Shown here: one piece after another, positions 11,459-23,500 of the stretch
Layout: each line of letters starts with the position of its first letter
How positions within the stretch are numbered: position 1 is the first letter of the stretch
Source: Anopheles merus
Taxonomy: Eukaryota > Arthropoda > Insecta > Diptera > Culicidae
Length of the DNA stretch: 64,000 bases
NCBI RefSeq assembly: GCF_017562075.2
Contig: NC_054083.1
Span: forward strand, 11,240,607 to 11,304,606
Direction of reading: 5' to 3'
Program-made: the position numbers and the translations under genes
The notes under the pieces: model-generated
Database searches by the model: none
Seen by the model: the letters and a program-made list of their open reading frames with translations, nothing else
Told to the model about the DNA's origin: nothing

Positions 11459-11711
11459 ATGTGCACTGTGGTTCAGCATTCTCGTATCTTAATTTTAAAG
11501 TGATCGTAACATTTTCCAACACAATTATGAATTTAGGTGATTATTTTAAGCTTTAAGTAGAAAAAAAAGATTGTTAGAAGTTTAAATACTTTCAAAAGAA
11601 ATCATTTAATCCATATAAAATCTGATCCTCTTATTATTTCAAACTAACTAAGGATACGATACAAATGTCTTGTTGATAGTTTGAAATCGTTCCGTTAAAT
11701 GTCGAACGAAA

Positions 11712-11717
11712 AATAAA
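11712..11717 (+). terminator. Polyadenylation signal of gene B
   Basis: Canonical aataaa about 254 nt after the gene B stop. It is the first clear signal downstream. Confidence 0.45.
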
Positions 11718-12169
11718 ATTCCCCATAATTAAATGAAGATATGTATAACATAATCCTAAAGTTTGTGTTTTAATATCTCCTTGCTGCCACCACACTTTTA
11801 CGTAAAATACTCTGAAGGACCATACATTTCTGGCAGTGTAAAATCTCCACGCTTATTATTCCGTACATTCTATAAAGATAGAGAATATCCAAGGGTTAGC
11901 AGAGTCTAGTTCGTTCTAACTAAACAATATTTCAGCTAACAATATTTGAAGGTTGGTAGGCACAGGCTTTCATTCACAACTCAAAGTGGTTAATATTTCA
12001 TTATATTTCCTTCTACTTCCCCTACTAGTTTGGCAAAAAACGGCTCAAACGTATTTTTATTATTTTTTCATTTTCTTTTTTATGTCTTCTAAAGAGTTTC
12101 AATATGTAATTGAAAGAGTACTGATATGTCAGATCATGCTCTATCAACTAGAATAGACAATAATCCATG
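11718..12169. other. Spacer after gene B
   Basis: AT-rich, with T-runs around 12,047-12,080. No gene or repeat was recognised. Confidence 0.4.
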
Positions 12170-13215
12170 GGAAATTTATCCGGCTGTTAGAGGCCACCAT
12201 GAACGGGGTGCAGTGCGAGGTGAGAGCATCGAACTTGATGTCGATATTGTTCGAATCTCAAAGGGGCCTGAGGCAAGGTGACGGACTCTCCTGTCTGCTT
12301 TTTAACATCGGTTGAATCAAATATTTAGCAATTATACTTGTGAGCGGGATGTGGGTTTCAATTTCGGGGCCCATCTAGGTAATGGGACCCCAGGCGGCCA
12401 CTTAGTTTGCATGGGGCTTAATCCGCCCCTGCCTCTATGAATTTGAGTCTTGGATCTTTCGAGCGGAGGATACAAACGCTCTAGGCGGTGTGTTCGAGCA
12501 TGGAGCGTGGAGGAGAAGGATGAACCACGAGCTTGCTGAACTGTACGGCGGACCGACCATCCTGACCAAAGTGTATGTTACGATCAATACTTTAACGATT
12601 ACGATTGATCAGGTTACGATTGATCAGGTGGTCTCATAGCCTGTTTTTTATAGCAAAAGTTGAGCGTCACTTTTTGACAGCATTGGTGAAGACATTTCCC
12701 CAAACAAGCTTTCTGACCACTTGCCTAATACACAAACAATCTTAGAATCTTCGTTATTTGCACTGAAATACTTTAAAAAGCACTCAAAATATTTCTTATT
12801 GTAAGCTAAACCAAATCTGAACTAATTAAAACCCATTTTTGGATCAAAATAATGCCGTCGATGAGGACACCAATGTGTACTACGTATGTGTTGCTAAGAA
12901 CAAAGTGAACCGTTCCTATCGAAATTCATTTCACCCATTCTGTCAAAAGGAGCTTTTTTGATTCCGAAATTAGTTGTCAATTTGTATGGGACGAGACCAC
13001 CTGGTCTTCATACACTTTGATCCTGACGGTGGCGAAGGCTGGCAGGATGCGATGGCTGGGGCATGTCATGAGGATACCGGACTCATACCCCATCAAGAAG
13101 GTGTTCGACAGCGATCCTCAGTTTGGCATAAGACATAGAGGAGCACAACGAACTCGATGGCTGGATCAGGTGAAGCAAGACCTGTTGGAGATCGGATGTT
13201 TACATGGATGAGACA
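12170..13215 (+). mobile_element. Non-LTR RT relic, internally deleted and split by a MITE
   Basis: 12,190-12,310 encodes an RT block ending QRGLRQGDGLSCLLFNI. After an unrelated segment (about 12,318-12,440) the C-terminal part resumes (FESWIFRAEDTNALGGVFEH, then GAWRRRMNHELAELYGGP). It is cut at 12,566 by an inserted MITE and continues at 13,028 as VAKAGRMRWLGHVMRI to 13,211. The family is the same as the relic at the left edge of the window (shared GAWRRRMNHEL and KKVFDSDPQFGIR), and this copy keeps the segment missing there. Confidence 0.8.
12567..13019. mobile_element. hAT-type MITE, 453 bp, with 8-bp target site duplication
   Basis: The ends are caaagtgtatg and catacactttg, perfect 11-bp inverted repeats. 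The flanks are atcctgac at 12559-12566 and at 13020-13027, an exact 8-bp target duplication, the length made by hAT transposases. Removing the insert restores continuity of the RT relic. Subterminal segments gatcaggtggtctca and gagaccacctggtc are also inverted. No transposase is encoded. A truncated second copy lies at 60,673. Confidence 0.9.
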
Positions 13216-13515
13216 TGCAGTCGAAACTCTTGCAAAAATTACCGATTTTGTTCGTAATTTGTAGGACATGCGTAACATATTAAACATCACATGTTATGTG
13301 AAATAGAATATTCAATTTGATGATAATACATTATCAAAAAGCCAAAGAAACATTTCTGCAAAGATGGACATGTTTATGGAGGACCAGGAAGATGACTGTA
13401 AGAGAAACGCTTGTGATGATGGTGATGCAAGTACATTGCAAATCGTGCTGAGGATTATCAGAGTCTTTTTTAATTTGATTGCTGCATGAGACAACTTTTC
13501 TTTAAATAAAATATA
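13216..13515. other. Spacer
   Basis: No recognised features. Short AT-rich stretch between the RT relic and a MITE. Confidence 0.4.
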
Positions 13516-14076
13516 CAGGCAGTCCCTGAGATACATGGTTAATGGGGACCGAAAACGGCCGAAAATACCGTACGTATCTCGAACTTTCGCGTAAGTCGAA
13601 GCTCGTGATTTTCAAGCTAAATATAACTAATTTTCGTGTAATTTTGCAAGCAGGTGATGGTTTTAGCCACTTAATTAATTATTTGGTATGATGCTGATTG
13701 AATTTAACAGTTTTAAACCTTCGATCAAAAGGAAAATTATTTGGAATTTGACAATTGCTGTGTATGAAATCAGTTGAAATCAGTACAATTTGCTAAAAGA
13801 ACTGTCAGGCCAAAAATACACGGACCGGAATTTTGCGGCCGCGGAAATTATTATTGATATAATTTTTATAATTAATAATTTTTTTAATTCCAATTTGGAT
13901 TAAATGGATTTTTTATTGTATCAAAAGGGATATTATTTGGAATTTGACAATTGATGTGTCAAATCAGTACAATTTGCTCAAAGAACTGTCGAATTTAGAA
14001 AACCGCGTATCTCCGAATCCGCGAATAAGAGGTACCGTGTATCTCTTGAATTCCTCTTGAAAGAGGGGACCGCCTG
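13516..14076. mobile_element. MITE with caggc(a/g)gtccc termini and an internal duplication
   Basis: The left end is caggcagtccctgagatac. The reverse complement of the right end begins caggcggtcccct and, further in, carries gagatacacggtacc. Terminal inverted repeats of this kind occur in pogo/Tigger-like non-autonomous elements. The left flank is TA; the right flank is not intact. Inside, a block with ttatttggaatttgacaatt appears twice (about 13,737 and 13,934), giving an approximately 195-bp tandem duplication. No ORF. Confidence 0.65.
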
Positions 14077-14671
14077 AATTTGAATAATTAAGTAAATCAT
14101 TAATTGTAATTGTTAAGCTTTCAACACAGGAACAATGGCCTTTATTTCTGATTTAGAACAGGAGTATGAATGCAGGGAGAGAAGTAGAAGTTTTCACGTT
14201 AGAAGTTATCTGATCCATATTTTTATCCTAATATGTGTTTTTTCGAAGTTTTATGCTTTTTTCCATCAATTAAAAACGTTTTTTGTGTGTATATTTTTTG
14301 TATGTTAAAGACGGACGGACAACTAAAAATGAAATTCAAAGAATTTGTTGGATATCCATAAGACTTTATAAATTTTAACAATTCATATTGTTTTCCGTGT
14401 TTTAAGACATAAATAAAAATGTCCTGATGATCTACAAAGGGGATTGCGTTTTGATGCCACTTGTTAATAAATTTAGGATGCAAGCACTTGAACTTGAGGT
14501 CGTTCGTCGCTCATGAGTGGACAGGGTTGTACCACTAGATTGGGTAGAACAAAACCTAGACGGTTTTCTAATTTTTGATCATAGAGGGCTATGAAATGAG
14601 TGAAAATGAGCCTCGCGGCTAACGTTTCCGGGAACGAACGAGCTCCCCGATACGGCCGATTGTCAAGACTT
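14077..14671. other. Spacer and target locus of the Jockey insertion
   Basis: Moderately GC-rich near 14,600-14,670. An 82-codon - strand ORF at 14,473-14,721 crosses the insertion boundary and is not credible as a gene. No other content was recognised. Confidence 0.4.
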
Positions 14672-14685
14672 TGAGCCTTTTGGCT
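14672..14685. repeat. Left target site duplication of the Jockey element
   Basis: The 14-bp tgagccttttggct is repeated exactly at 20,545-20,558 after the element's tail. This fixes both ends of the insertion. Confidence 0.9.
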
Positions 14686-15642
14686 CAGTTTTTCGTCAGT
14701 CTCCGACCCGATCGGACGCATCTAATCGTTATATGCGATCACTGATATAGAACACACACACTAGTAAAACAGACAACTACAACCACACAATAGCTAAGTC
14801 GTTAAAAAGGCTAGCCCGGCCTATAGCCATGGGCTGCAGCAAGAAAGGATCAGCACCAAGGGACGCCGTGCCTTCGTGCTCATACATCACGATACCAAAC
14901 GTTACCACAAGTAACGATTACGACATTCTTAGCGAAGATGAAGAAGCTCCATCGATAATTGCCGCATCGGCATCGGCAAAACAACATAAATCAAAAATAC
15001 CACCGATCACAGTCACCGGCACACAAGTAGGAGATGTGCACAAAAAAATCACCTCCGTTGGTGTAGTGAACTACACAACTAACTGCACATATAAAGGTAT
15101 AGTGGTTAACACTACCACATCTAAAGACTTTAAGCTTGTAGTGGACGTATTGAAGCGCCACAATAATTCTTTCTACACGCATCAACTACCGGAAGAAAAA
15201 ACAACGAAAGTGGTAATCTTTGGGTTACCCGAACAAGATACAGAATACATTAAAACTGTTCTTGCTGAAGTCAATATCCACTGAAGTCAATAGCACCATG
15301 TGTAATAAAAAAACTTGAACTCAAGAAAAAACGCTACGACGACCAGTGTATGTATCTCCTGCACTTCCCTAGAGGGTCAATAACACTGAGCGAGCTGAAA
15401 CAGGTTAGAGCAGTAGATCATCACCGAGTACACTTTGAGTACTACTCTAACAAATACGGTCCAATGCAGTGTACAAACTGCCAGCGCTACGGACATGGTA
15501 GCGCAAACTGTTATCTTCCTCCAGTGTGTGTAAAGTGTGCCGATAAACACACATCCAAAACGTGTCCCCTAAGCCAAACCACAACCTGTCCAGACGGTAA
15601 AATAGCTCCAGCCAAATTAAAGTGCGCAAATTGCAGTGAACA

Positions 15643-15650
15643 TCATACAG
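15643..15650. repeat. Left 8-bp target duplication of the nested hAT element
   Basis: tcatacag, repeated exactly at 17,350-17,357. Confidence 0.92.
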
Positions 15651-17349
15651 CAGCGGTCGGCAAAGTCCGGCCCGCGGGCCAAATGCGGCCCGCCGCAACA
15701 TTCTATCCGGCCCGCGAAAGGTTTTGACTGATTTTGAAAAATGGGAAGAAACTATTCGTATACAAATTACTAAATATCTTTTAGAATAGCATTTTATGCC
15801 AACGAACTCCTTCAACTTTAATTAAAGTACTATGGAATGGCAGGCCTTGACCGACAACGGTTGTTGAGCCAAAAGAAGAAGAAGACTATGGAATGACGGG
15901 TCGTTCGGTATGTTTGAACTCAAAATCAATATCCCCGCAACTTTTACGTAAAAAAATGCCTTTTTCGGCTAGCTGTAGAAAAAACTAGGAGAGACAATTT
16001 CTTTACATTTACATCATTTGAAAGGTAATTATTTAAGCTTACTTGCACAAATTTATCTCAGACTTTGCGAGTTGCCTTTCGTCAGTTACCCCGAATTTTC
16101 ACCATGATGGACAAAGGCATCCTAAGTTTTCTCGACAATTTTTTAGAGAAAAGCTTTTCCATCATGTTGGTGCAGAAAAATTCAATGGAACACATGTTAC
16201 GGATGTTGTACCAGTTTGCGGACTAAGGTGTATTATCCAAATTCTGCAAAAATTAACCTAAAATGAAAGCAGTGAGTTTTGGCGTCATTGTTTGCCGCTG
16301 CGAAGCCAGTGGACGCGATTTTTGCTTCCTGATATATACATATGTTCATGTTTCTCAAGAACTATTTCACTGTTTAGCGGGTTGTATCGATCTCCCGATC
16401 CAGATAACGCAGTAATGTAGACACTTGTTCCTCTGTCTTCATTTTTTGCATCTTTTGGAACCTCAAAAATGAACCTGGGCTTTCTTACGATGCTTTGATG
16501 GTTGCCGAATAGTGCCAAAATGTTGGCGACCAAAACGCCGTAACGTTCTTATGCGACGACAAACTTCTGTACTAAGTCAATTTAAGACGCTACGGGGTGT
16601 TATTCGTTGATCGCGCACGCTTCTAAGTTGGTTGGTTCCCTTTTTTGGCCATCATGGTTAGAGTTCGATTGATAGAGGTGTTAAGGTGAGGTGACTGATA
16701 GAGGTTTACTATTGTCTCATGGGATACTACCATTCAAAACGCAAATAACATTTGGTTAAAGCGGGTAAAGATAAACTATTTGAGCGATATTTTCGGTCGT
16801 ATTTGAAAGCAAAAGCGAACATTTAAAAGCCCTGTTGTTTTAACGAGAACGACGATTCCACACTGTTGCTGTTTATGAGTTCAACGATTGTCAAAGTGCT
16901 TTATCATAAGGAATCAGTTATCAATCTATCTGACATGGCATGACTTGTCCATAAAGCATTTTAAGAATTACTGACTCCACCTTTGCTTCGATATTTGTTT
17001 AGCCGTTACGACTTTTGTATCATCTCCGGAATATCCGCAATATTTTTTGCAGCGTGGAAGGATAGGGTCTTCAAGAAGCGACATTGATCCTTTTTTTGTT
17101 ATTTTTTGACTAATCACATTTTTGGCCATCTATTGCCGATTCTCAAATGACTAAAGATTACAATTAGTTTTTAAAGCAGGTATCATCAATTTTGAACCAT
17201 GCTTAGATGATATAATTACAGAAAAACAACGTTGTAAGTTTAAATTGTAATAATTTAAGCACAAAGATAAAAAACTGCATTCTCCTGGCCCGCGGCACTT
17301 GATTATTTACTTAATTTGGCCCTTTACCTCAAAAGTTTGCCGACCGCTG
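15651..17349. mobile_element. Non-autonomous hAT transposon, 1,699 bp
   Basis: The termini cagcggtcggcaaa and tttgccgaccgctg are perfect 14-bp inverted repeats, flanked by the 8-bp duplication tcatacag. Just inside the left end is a GC palindrome (gtccggcccgcgggccaaat, then gcggcccgcc), and the right end has the related ggcccgcggcac. I could not find a convincing transposase; ORFs of 72 codons (16,043, +) and 82 codons (16,285, -) are unassigned and may be decayed remnants or chance. The element is inserted in ORF1 of the Jockey element. Confidence 0.9.
15829..15895 (+). mobile_element. 5'-truncated tRNA-SINE fragment with 11-bp target duplication, inside the hAT element
   Basis: 15,840-15,884 (ggcaggccttgaccgacaac, cggttgttgagcc, then aagaagaagaag) matches in reverse complement the 3' end of the SINE copies at 57.1 and 58.5 kb. 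It is bounded by actatggaatg at 15,829-15,839 and 15,885-15,895. This dates the SINE as younger than the hAT insertion. Confidence 0.85.
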
Positions 17350-17357
17350 TCATACAG
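17350..17357. repeat. Right 8-bp target duplication of the nested hAT element
   Basis: tcatacag, the exact copy of 15,643-15,650. Confidence 0.92.
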
Positions 17358-17614
17358 CAAATTTCTCCGGCTGCCCAGCTAGGCTACGCTACTCGCTCCA
17401 GAGAATTTACGTACAACGAGACATCGTTCCCTCGTCTCCCCAACACACCACACCACTCCTACTAACCACGTGAATTTCTCTGAACTGTTCCACCAACAAC
17501 AAACACGTTCAAACAATAATCTTGACTTTGACCTCGACGAGATAGGGCAAATTGTTAAAGATGTATTTTCAAATCTGAGCAAATGTAGCTGAAAACAAGA
17601 CCTAATCGCAGTTA

Positions 17615-20258
17615 TTGTTCAAATATCAGCAAAATATTGTTTTCCTAACCTCAAATAATGTACTTAAAATCATTCACTGGAATGCCAACGGCATTTCAAA
17701 CAAAAAAGACGAATTTTTTAACTACCTTTTGAAAAAAGATATACACATCGCAGCCATAAGTGAGACATTTCTTAAGAATGGTACTCGTTTTTCGCACCCC
17801 AATTATCATACTTACAGATTAGACAGAAATCAGGGAGAAAAAGGTGGAGTAGCTTTAGTAATATCTAAAACTATCAACCACGAAGTAAATAGTGACTACA
17901 AATTAAAAGTGCTTGAAGCAATAGGAATTACCATCAAGACCCAAAACAGTAAAGTGACCATTATTTCCATAAATAATCCAGGTTCAAACAATGATCACAG
18001 TAGTTTCAGGAAGGACATCATAAAACTAAGCAAGATATCAAATCACTTTATTATCTGTGGTGATTTTAACGCACGTCACCGTTTCTGGAACTGTAGCAAA
18101 GCAAATCAGATGGGAAAAACCCTTTTCGAGGAAAATCAAAGAGGAAAATTTTCTATTGTTCATCCTGATTAGCACACCCATTTTCCAAATGACCCTAACC
18201 GTCTACCCTCAACCATAGACCTACTATTAACTAACAAACCCGAAAAAAATTGCAGCATTTGTACCATACAAAAATTTACCTCAGATCACTTACCTGTTTA
18301 TTTTGAATATAATATTGGCCTAATACAAAACAAACATATTTTTGGAATACCGAACTACTCAGAAGCAAACTGGACTTTATTCAAAGAAATTTTAAATAAT
18401 CGCCTCAATACAAATAATCTAAATCTCCAAAATATTAACACATCAAACCAAATAGATCAAATGATAAAATATTTCTCAAAATTAATTAACTACGCCCATA
18501 CTAAGTCTGTCCCATTCATAATACCAGATAAATTTAAAATAATTCTACCTCCTAATATACTTCAAAAAATTAAACATCGAAATGCAACAAGGAAGCAATG
18601 GCAGAAAGATAGATATAACACTATACTTAAAACAACTTATAACACATTAAAAAAAGAAATAATATTAGATATAAAAAACTTACGAAATCAGAGTTGGATA
18701 GGCAACCTTGAAAAAACTAATAACGACCCAAGCAAATCTAGACTATGGAAATTTTAAAAGGTAATTCTGCATTTATTCCTCCCTTAAAAGCTAATGGAAA
18801 ATGTTATATTACAAATAATGAAAAATGTGAAATTCTGAGAGACCATTTTGAAAAAGCTTAGAGAACAACGTTTCTAAATCAGAGCCCAATTGAACATCAC
18901 ATTCAAGAGACAAATAGTAGATTCTTTTCCTACCATCAAGCACAACCCAGCAACAACTTCGATCCCATAAACTTTATTAAACCAAAACACATAACAAACA
19001 TCATTTATAAGTTGAAATCAAAAAAAAAAATCTAAAAGGGCCAGATCAAATCAATATCCATTCCCTAAAACAGTTGCCTAAAAAAGCCATCGTATATTTA
19101 ACGTTTATTTTAAACGCTTGTACCAAAATCCACTATTTTCCTCTTGAATGGAAAATTGGCAAAGTCATCCCAATTCCAAAACCCAAAAAAGACCATAAAG
19201 ACCCTAAAAGCTATAGACCAATAAGTTTAATCAGTTGTTTGGGTAAAATTTTTGAAAAAAATTTACACAAAAAAATTATTAAGCATCTCAATCAACACAC
19301 CATCATACCTTCTTACCAATACGGTTTTCAACCAGGGCATTCAACTACTAAACAAATTGATAGATTAACCACAAACATCAAAACACAGCGAAATATTAAA
19401 AAATCCACTGGTTTTGTGATGCTAGATCTAGAAAAAGCGTTTGATACGGTATGGCACCAAGGGCTTTTGTACAAACTAATTTCTTTCAATTTTCCTCCGA
19501 ACATCATTCAACTGATTCAGTCATTTTTATCCTATAGAAGCTGTTTCGTGCAAATAACCTCTTCGAAATCAAATGACATTCACCCTCCTGCCGGATTACC
19601 CCAAGGCAGCGTGCTGTCACCCGTTCTTTTCAACATATTTACAAGCGACTTGCCTAAAACAAAATCTGTAAAAAAATATTGTTTTGCAGACGACTTTGCT
19701 ATGAGTAGTTCGGATTCCAACCCAAAATCTATTATTAAAAACCTCAACAATGGGATTTAAAAATATGTGTCATTTTGTAAAACTTGGAAATTAAAAATCA
19801 ACGAAGAAAAATCTAAGGCCATATTTTTTACACGTTGCACTAGCGCATATAAATTACCAGATCGTAATCTAAAAATCAGTGACTGGGATATTACTTGGAA
19901 AGATAATGTAAAGTATTTGGGATTGTTTTTGGATAAAAGGCTCACCTTCAGGAAACATATAGAGGAAAAAGTTATAAGTGGATCAAGACTTATAAAATTT
20001 TTTTATAGCTTCATAAACGAGAATTCTAAATTGAACTTAAAAAACAAACTGTTACTTTATAAAACCGTAATAAGGCCAACAATTCTTAACTCATCTAAAA
20101 TATGGGCAAATTGTGCAAATGTTCATATAAATAAGTTACAAGTGTTTCAGAATAAGTTCTTGAAAAGAGTTCTAAACCTTCCCCCATGGCATAGCACATT
20201 TGATATACATAGAATTACTGGTTTTGAACTAGTAAAAAATTTTGTTCGTAACACATAA
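17615..20258 (+). pseudogene. Retrotransposon ORF2: endonuclease-reverse transcriptase, broken
   Basis: The N-terminal AP-endonuclease starts with IIHWNANGISNKKDEF, followed by ISETFL, GGVALVI and CGDFNARH (catalytic Asp/Asn region), then SDHLPVYFE. The RT domain shows YRPISLISCLGKIFEK, YGFQPGHST, LDLEKAFDTVWH (block A), LPQGSVLSPVLFNIF and FADD (catalytic Asp pair, 19,687-19,698), then VKYLGLFLDKRL. Damage: stop at 18,170-18,172, a frame change near 18,755, stop at 18,859-18,861, a frame change in the A-run near 19,025, and stop at 19,758-19,760. The intact protein would nick target DNA and prime reverse transcription there. Confidence 0.9.
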
Positions 20259-20544
20259 GTTTTGTAATGCCAGTGAAGGCACAATTGTAAATAGCTAGAT
20301 TATAATGTAGATGTAAAAATAGGAGTAAGGACTAGTACGTAGGATTATCTTAAGGTAAAACAATCAGGGGTTTTTTTCTAATTTTTCCCGATCTACTTCA
20401 ATTCAGGTAAAGATGTACAATCCAATTACGCAAAGCGTTATAACAATAAGGTTATTGAGTAGAGGTCAATCGATCGGAACCAATGTATAATTCGTGGAAT
20501 GTTGTTACAAAACAAATCAATAAATTACTTACTTACTTACTTAC

Positions 20545-20558
20545 TGAGCCTTTTGGCT
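20545..20558. repeat. Right target site duplication of the Jockey element
   Basis: The 14-bp tgagccttttggct, an exact copy of 14,672-14,685, directly after the (ttac)n tail. Confidence 0.9.
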
Positions 20559-23500
20559 TCATTCGCCTCTTTAAAATAAAGTTCTTTATATAGCGTGACG
20601 TAGTTCTGATTCACTGCGTTCTTTCATTAAATAACTGCGCCACTATGCTTGTTTCCATAACCATGACAACTATTTCATACAGCAAAACCATCCACATCGT
20701 GAAATTATTGATTAAATTTAATTATCATAACTGCTTCTATTAAAATATCAAGAGGATGTTCACCTTTCCTATCTTACTTTTATTACCAAACAAGCTAAAA
20801 ATGAAGTTGCATCAAATGATAGATTACTGAGTACACCAACAGATTAATATGGATTCCAGTCAAATTATAGTTTTTTTTTTAATATTACTACATACATCGT
20901 TTGAAAGCAACAAGTGATTTCCAGAAAATTTCAAGAATTTCGGAAAATTTTGGCGACCAAACTATTACCACTATTACCCAATTTTGTGTGTGAAACGAGT
21001 TCACCAGTACGGTATAATTTTACTCAATGATCTATAGAGATTGGAAGATGCGGAGAAATGTTGCTTAGCGCTTTGTGTGAATGACGATTTGTCCAACAAC
21101 ACTTAACGGCCTACTTTGTATGCCGCATAAAATGTTGATAAACGTCCATGAATTACAACAAATAGCCTGATCGAAAATTGATGAGAAACCAACTATGAAT
21201 AATTTTGACACATCAATTATTCCCACATCTAGCTAGCGCTGGTCGTCGCCGCTAGTGATAATAAAAATTACAGTACGGACAATGTCCCCCGGCCTTAACA
21301 CGTCACATTTCGGATGTTCACAACTAACAACGATGTTTGCTGTTTGGTTTTGTTTTTGTTGTTTCCTTCCTTTATTAAGTGCGTTTTCCATAGTTCTGTA
21401 TGTGTTCTTCATTAGATGATGAATTAATGTATCCTTTCTGTCTTCTTTCCGTTTTGTTTCTGCATTTTGAACGTAACTTAACGATACACAATGATTTGTC
21501 TATTTCATTTTTTTTGTTCTTTTTCTTCTTCACTACTTTTCTACTCGTCACGTTTGCTATCGTTTCGGCAATTTGGCAAGAATGTTGCACCATGTTGTAC
21601 AAAAGTCATTCCCCTTGCATGTAATGTATTAGATAAGTTATTTATCTTCTGTTTTTTTGCCATCGGCATACCAGCCTGCCACTGTACAGTAGTAGTAAGT
21701 AGTCTTCAACGATCAACCCTCACACCCCATCACACCTCTACCAAAGTGGCACTCTTCGCATTCGGCACGTTAAAAAAACGGCTCCCGATGCTTGCTTGAA
21801 TGGTTTTTTTTTTGGCAAATATTATTTCTGTATATAAAATATAAATATATTTCATATAAACATGTGCTGCTTCCGCTATTAATTGCAAACGCCAGTTCTG
21901 TTATGCGCCGATACGGTTCGGCGCCTTTACTGTGAATGCTCTTGAATCTAGTTTGGGTAATGTAACATATCTAGCGGTTGTTTTCACTATATTGTTTTTT
22001 GTATGTATGTTTCTTTTTTTTCTAACTTAATATAACACGAACGAGTACAAGCTTTCACTAGTTTTCTTGTTTTTTTTATTTGTTCGTACGTTTTATTTTC
22101 CTAATTCTTTCTTCAATGTACCGAAATGATTTCCCAACGAGATACAAAATATGATTGGAAATGTATTTATCATGATTTTGGTTATTTAGTCATGATAGTG
22201 TTTACAAACCCCTCTGCAATTGTTCACACGTGGTTGGTTCTTGTCGAACGATATTTCGCTTCTACTGTTCTACTGCCGGCTGTCACATTCAATCGAAGTA
22301 ACCATCCCTTTCACAACTACTGATTGGCCGCCACAGCTCTAGGTCTACTTGCGTATCTATTGCGCATCTGTGGTTGCCGCAGTTAGTTACTAGCATACTA
22401 CGGACTTCACTGCACTACGCGTTGCTTTACGTTGCTGACTGCCGCAACACAATTTGCTCCCACGTGCAGTGCATGTAGAGTATTAATTTCACTATTCTTG
22501 AAGCTGGTTCGCTCGCGCTCGTCGTGATTGGTTGCAACATGTTTGTTTATTTTTTTGTTTTGTTTTAAAAAAGAAGCTCTATTTGTATGATTGCCATGCA
22601 TTCCTAATTTCTTGTTACGAGACACTACGGTTTATCATTTGCCATCTTTGCTTCGGTTGCAGTGTAGTCTACGGATGTTAAATGTGTTACATTCCTGTTT
22701 TTTCTTCTTGCTCTCGCTCTCTCTCTCTGTCTCTCGCTCTCTTTCTCTCTTTATTCCTCTCTCTCTTTCTCATTCTCTTGCTTTCTTTATTTTCCTTTTT
22801 CTTTCTCTTTGCAACAAATTTATGCACGAATTATACTCTCTCTACTTTAAGCCTACATGCTATTGGTTTTGTTTACCATTCCAACATTGTCCTAATATTT
22901 GCACCACAATGCACTGGTTTGCGGGCTTTTCACACTGTCAGCGTACTACCAAACCAATCGAAACAAGCGAAACCCAACAATTAACATCTGGGATGCTGTT
23001 GAACGGTGTTTTTGTATCATGTTGTGTTTCTTGTTTTGGGTTCCATTTTTACGGTTCAATTTTATTGGGAGAATTTTTAATGCTTCAAATGCGAGTTTTA
23101 AATCGGATGAGGAAGAAATGTTTAAAAAGAGCCGTTGCACAAATAGTTTCTTACCGTTTAATTTAATAGGATGGTAAATAACATTCACAAGAACAAGGGG
23201 TCCCTTACCACATTATCACACAAAAGTGGAAATGCCAAGGGTTGGGGTCTAGCTTTGCCGCAGTTTTATACACTTTTCAGGATTTTTTGCTGTTGTGTAT
23301 ATAAAACAGAGTTTTCAGCTCTTTTATATAGCTCAACACAGCCTTAACACGGCGATAAAAGGGAAACAGTGCTCTCTCAAAGTGCAAAGGTGAGAATAAA
23401 TTGCAACAATTGCTAGCAAATTGTGTGCCCAATTTTCGTGGTTTTTTGATGGTGCATGCATAAAGTGTCAAAATGCAACATCTTTACTTTAGAAAAAAAA

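Larger units (their letters stand above)
14829..17592 (+). pseudogene. Retrotransposon ORF1 (gag-like, CCHC knuckles), broken
   Basis: The ATG at 14,829 opens 151 codons. After a frameshift near 15,284 the frame resumes (YLLHFPRGSITLSELKQVRA near 15,350). Three cysteine knuckles follow: CTNCQRYGHGSANC, CVKCADKHTSKTC and CANCSEHHTA. The last is cut at 15,650 by the hAT insertion; its final cysteine lies after 17,358 (NFSGCPA). One more frame change is needed before the C-terminal residues (FSNLSKCS) and the stop at 17,590-17,592. The protein would coat the element's RNA in the cytoplasm and nucleus. Confidence 0.85.
14686..20544 (+). mobile_element. Full-length Jockey-type non-LTR retrotransposon, mutated, carrying a nested hAT element
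   Basis: The element begins cagtttttcgtcagtctcc and ends in aataaa plus (ttac)4, between exact 14-bp target duplications. It holds a 5' UTR, a gag-like ORF1 with zinc knuckles (14,829-17,592, interrupted) and ORF2 with an AP-endonuclease and reverse transcriptase (17,615-20,258). Without the 1,707-bp hAT insertion and duplication it is about 4.15 kb. Because the 5' end is present with a target duplication it is a complete insertion, but both ORFs have frameshifts and stops, so this copy is dead. The clade call (Jockey) rests on the ORF1 knuckle arrangement and on RT motifs such as LPQGSVLSPVLFNIF and CFADDFA. Confidence 0.9.

Noticed and set aside
14473..14721. 82-aa - strand ORF
   Set aside because: It spans the 5' junction of the Jockey insertion, so it joins unrelated sequences.
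22591..23177. 191-aa + strand ORF rich in Leu, Ser and Phe
   Set aside because: It arises from a CT-rich low-complexity tract; no domain, no splice context, and overlapping ORFs in other frames look the same.
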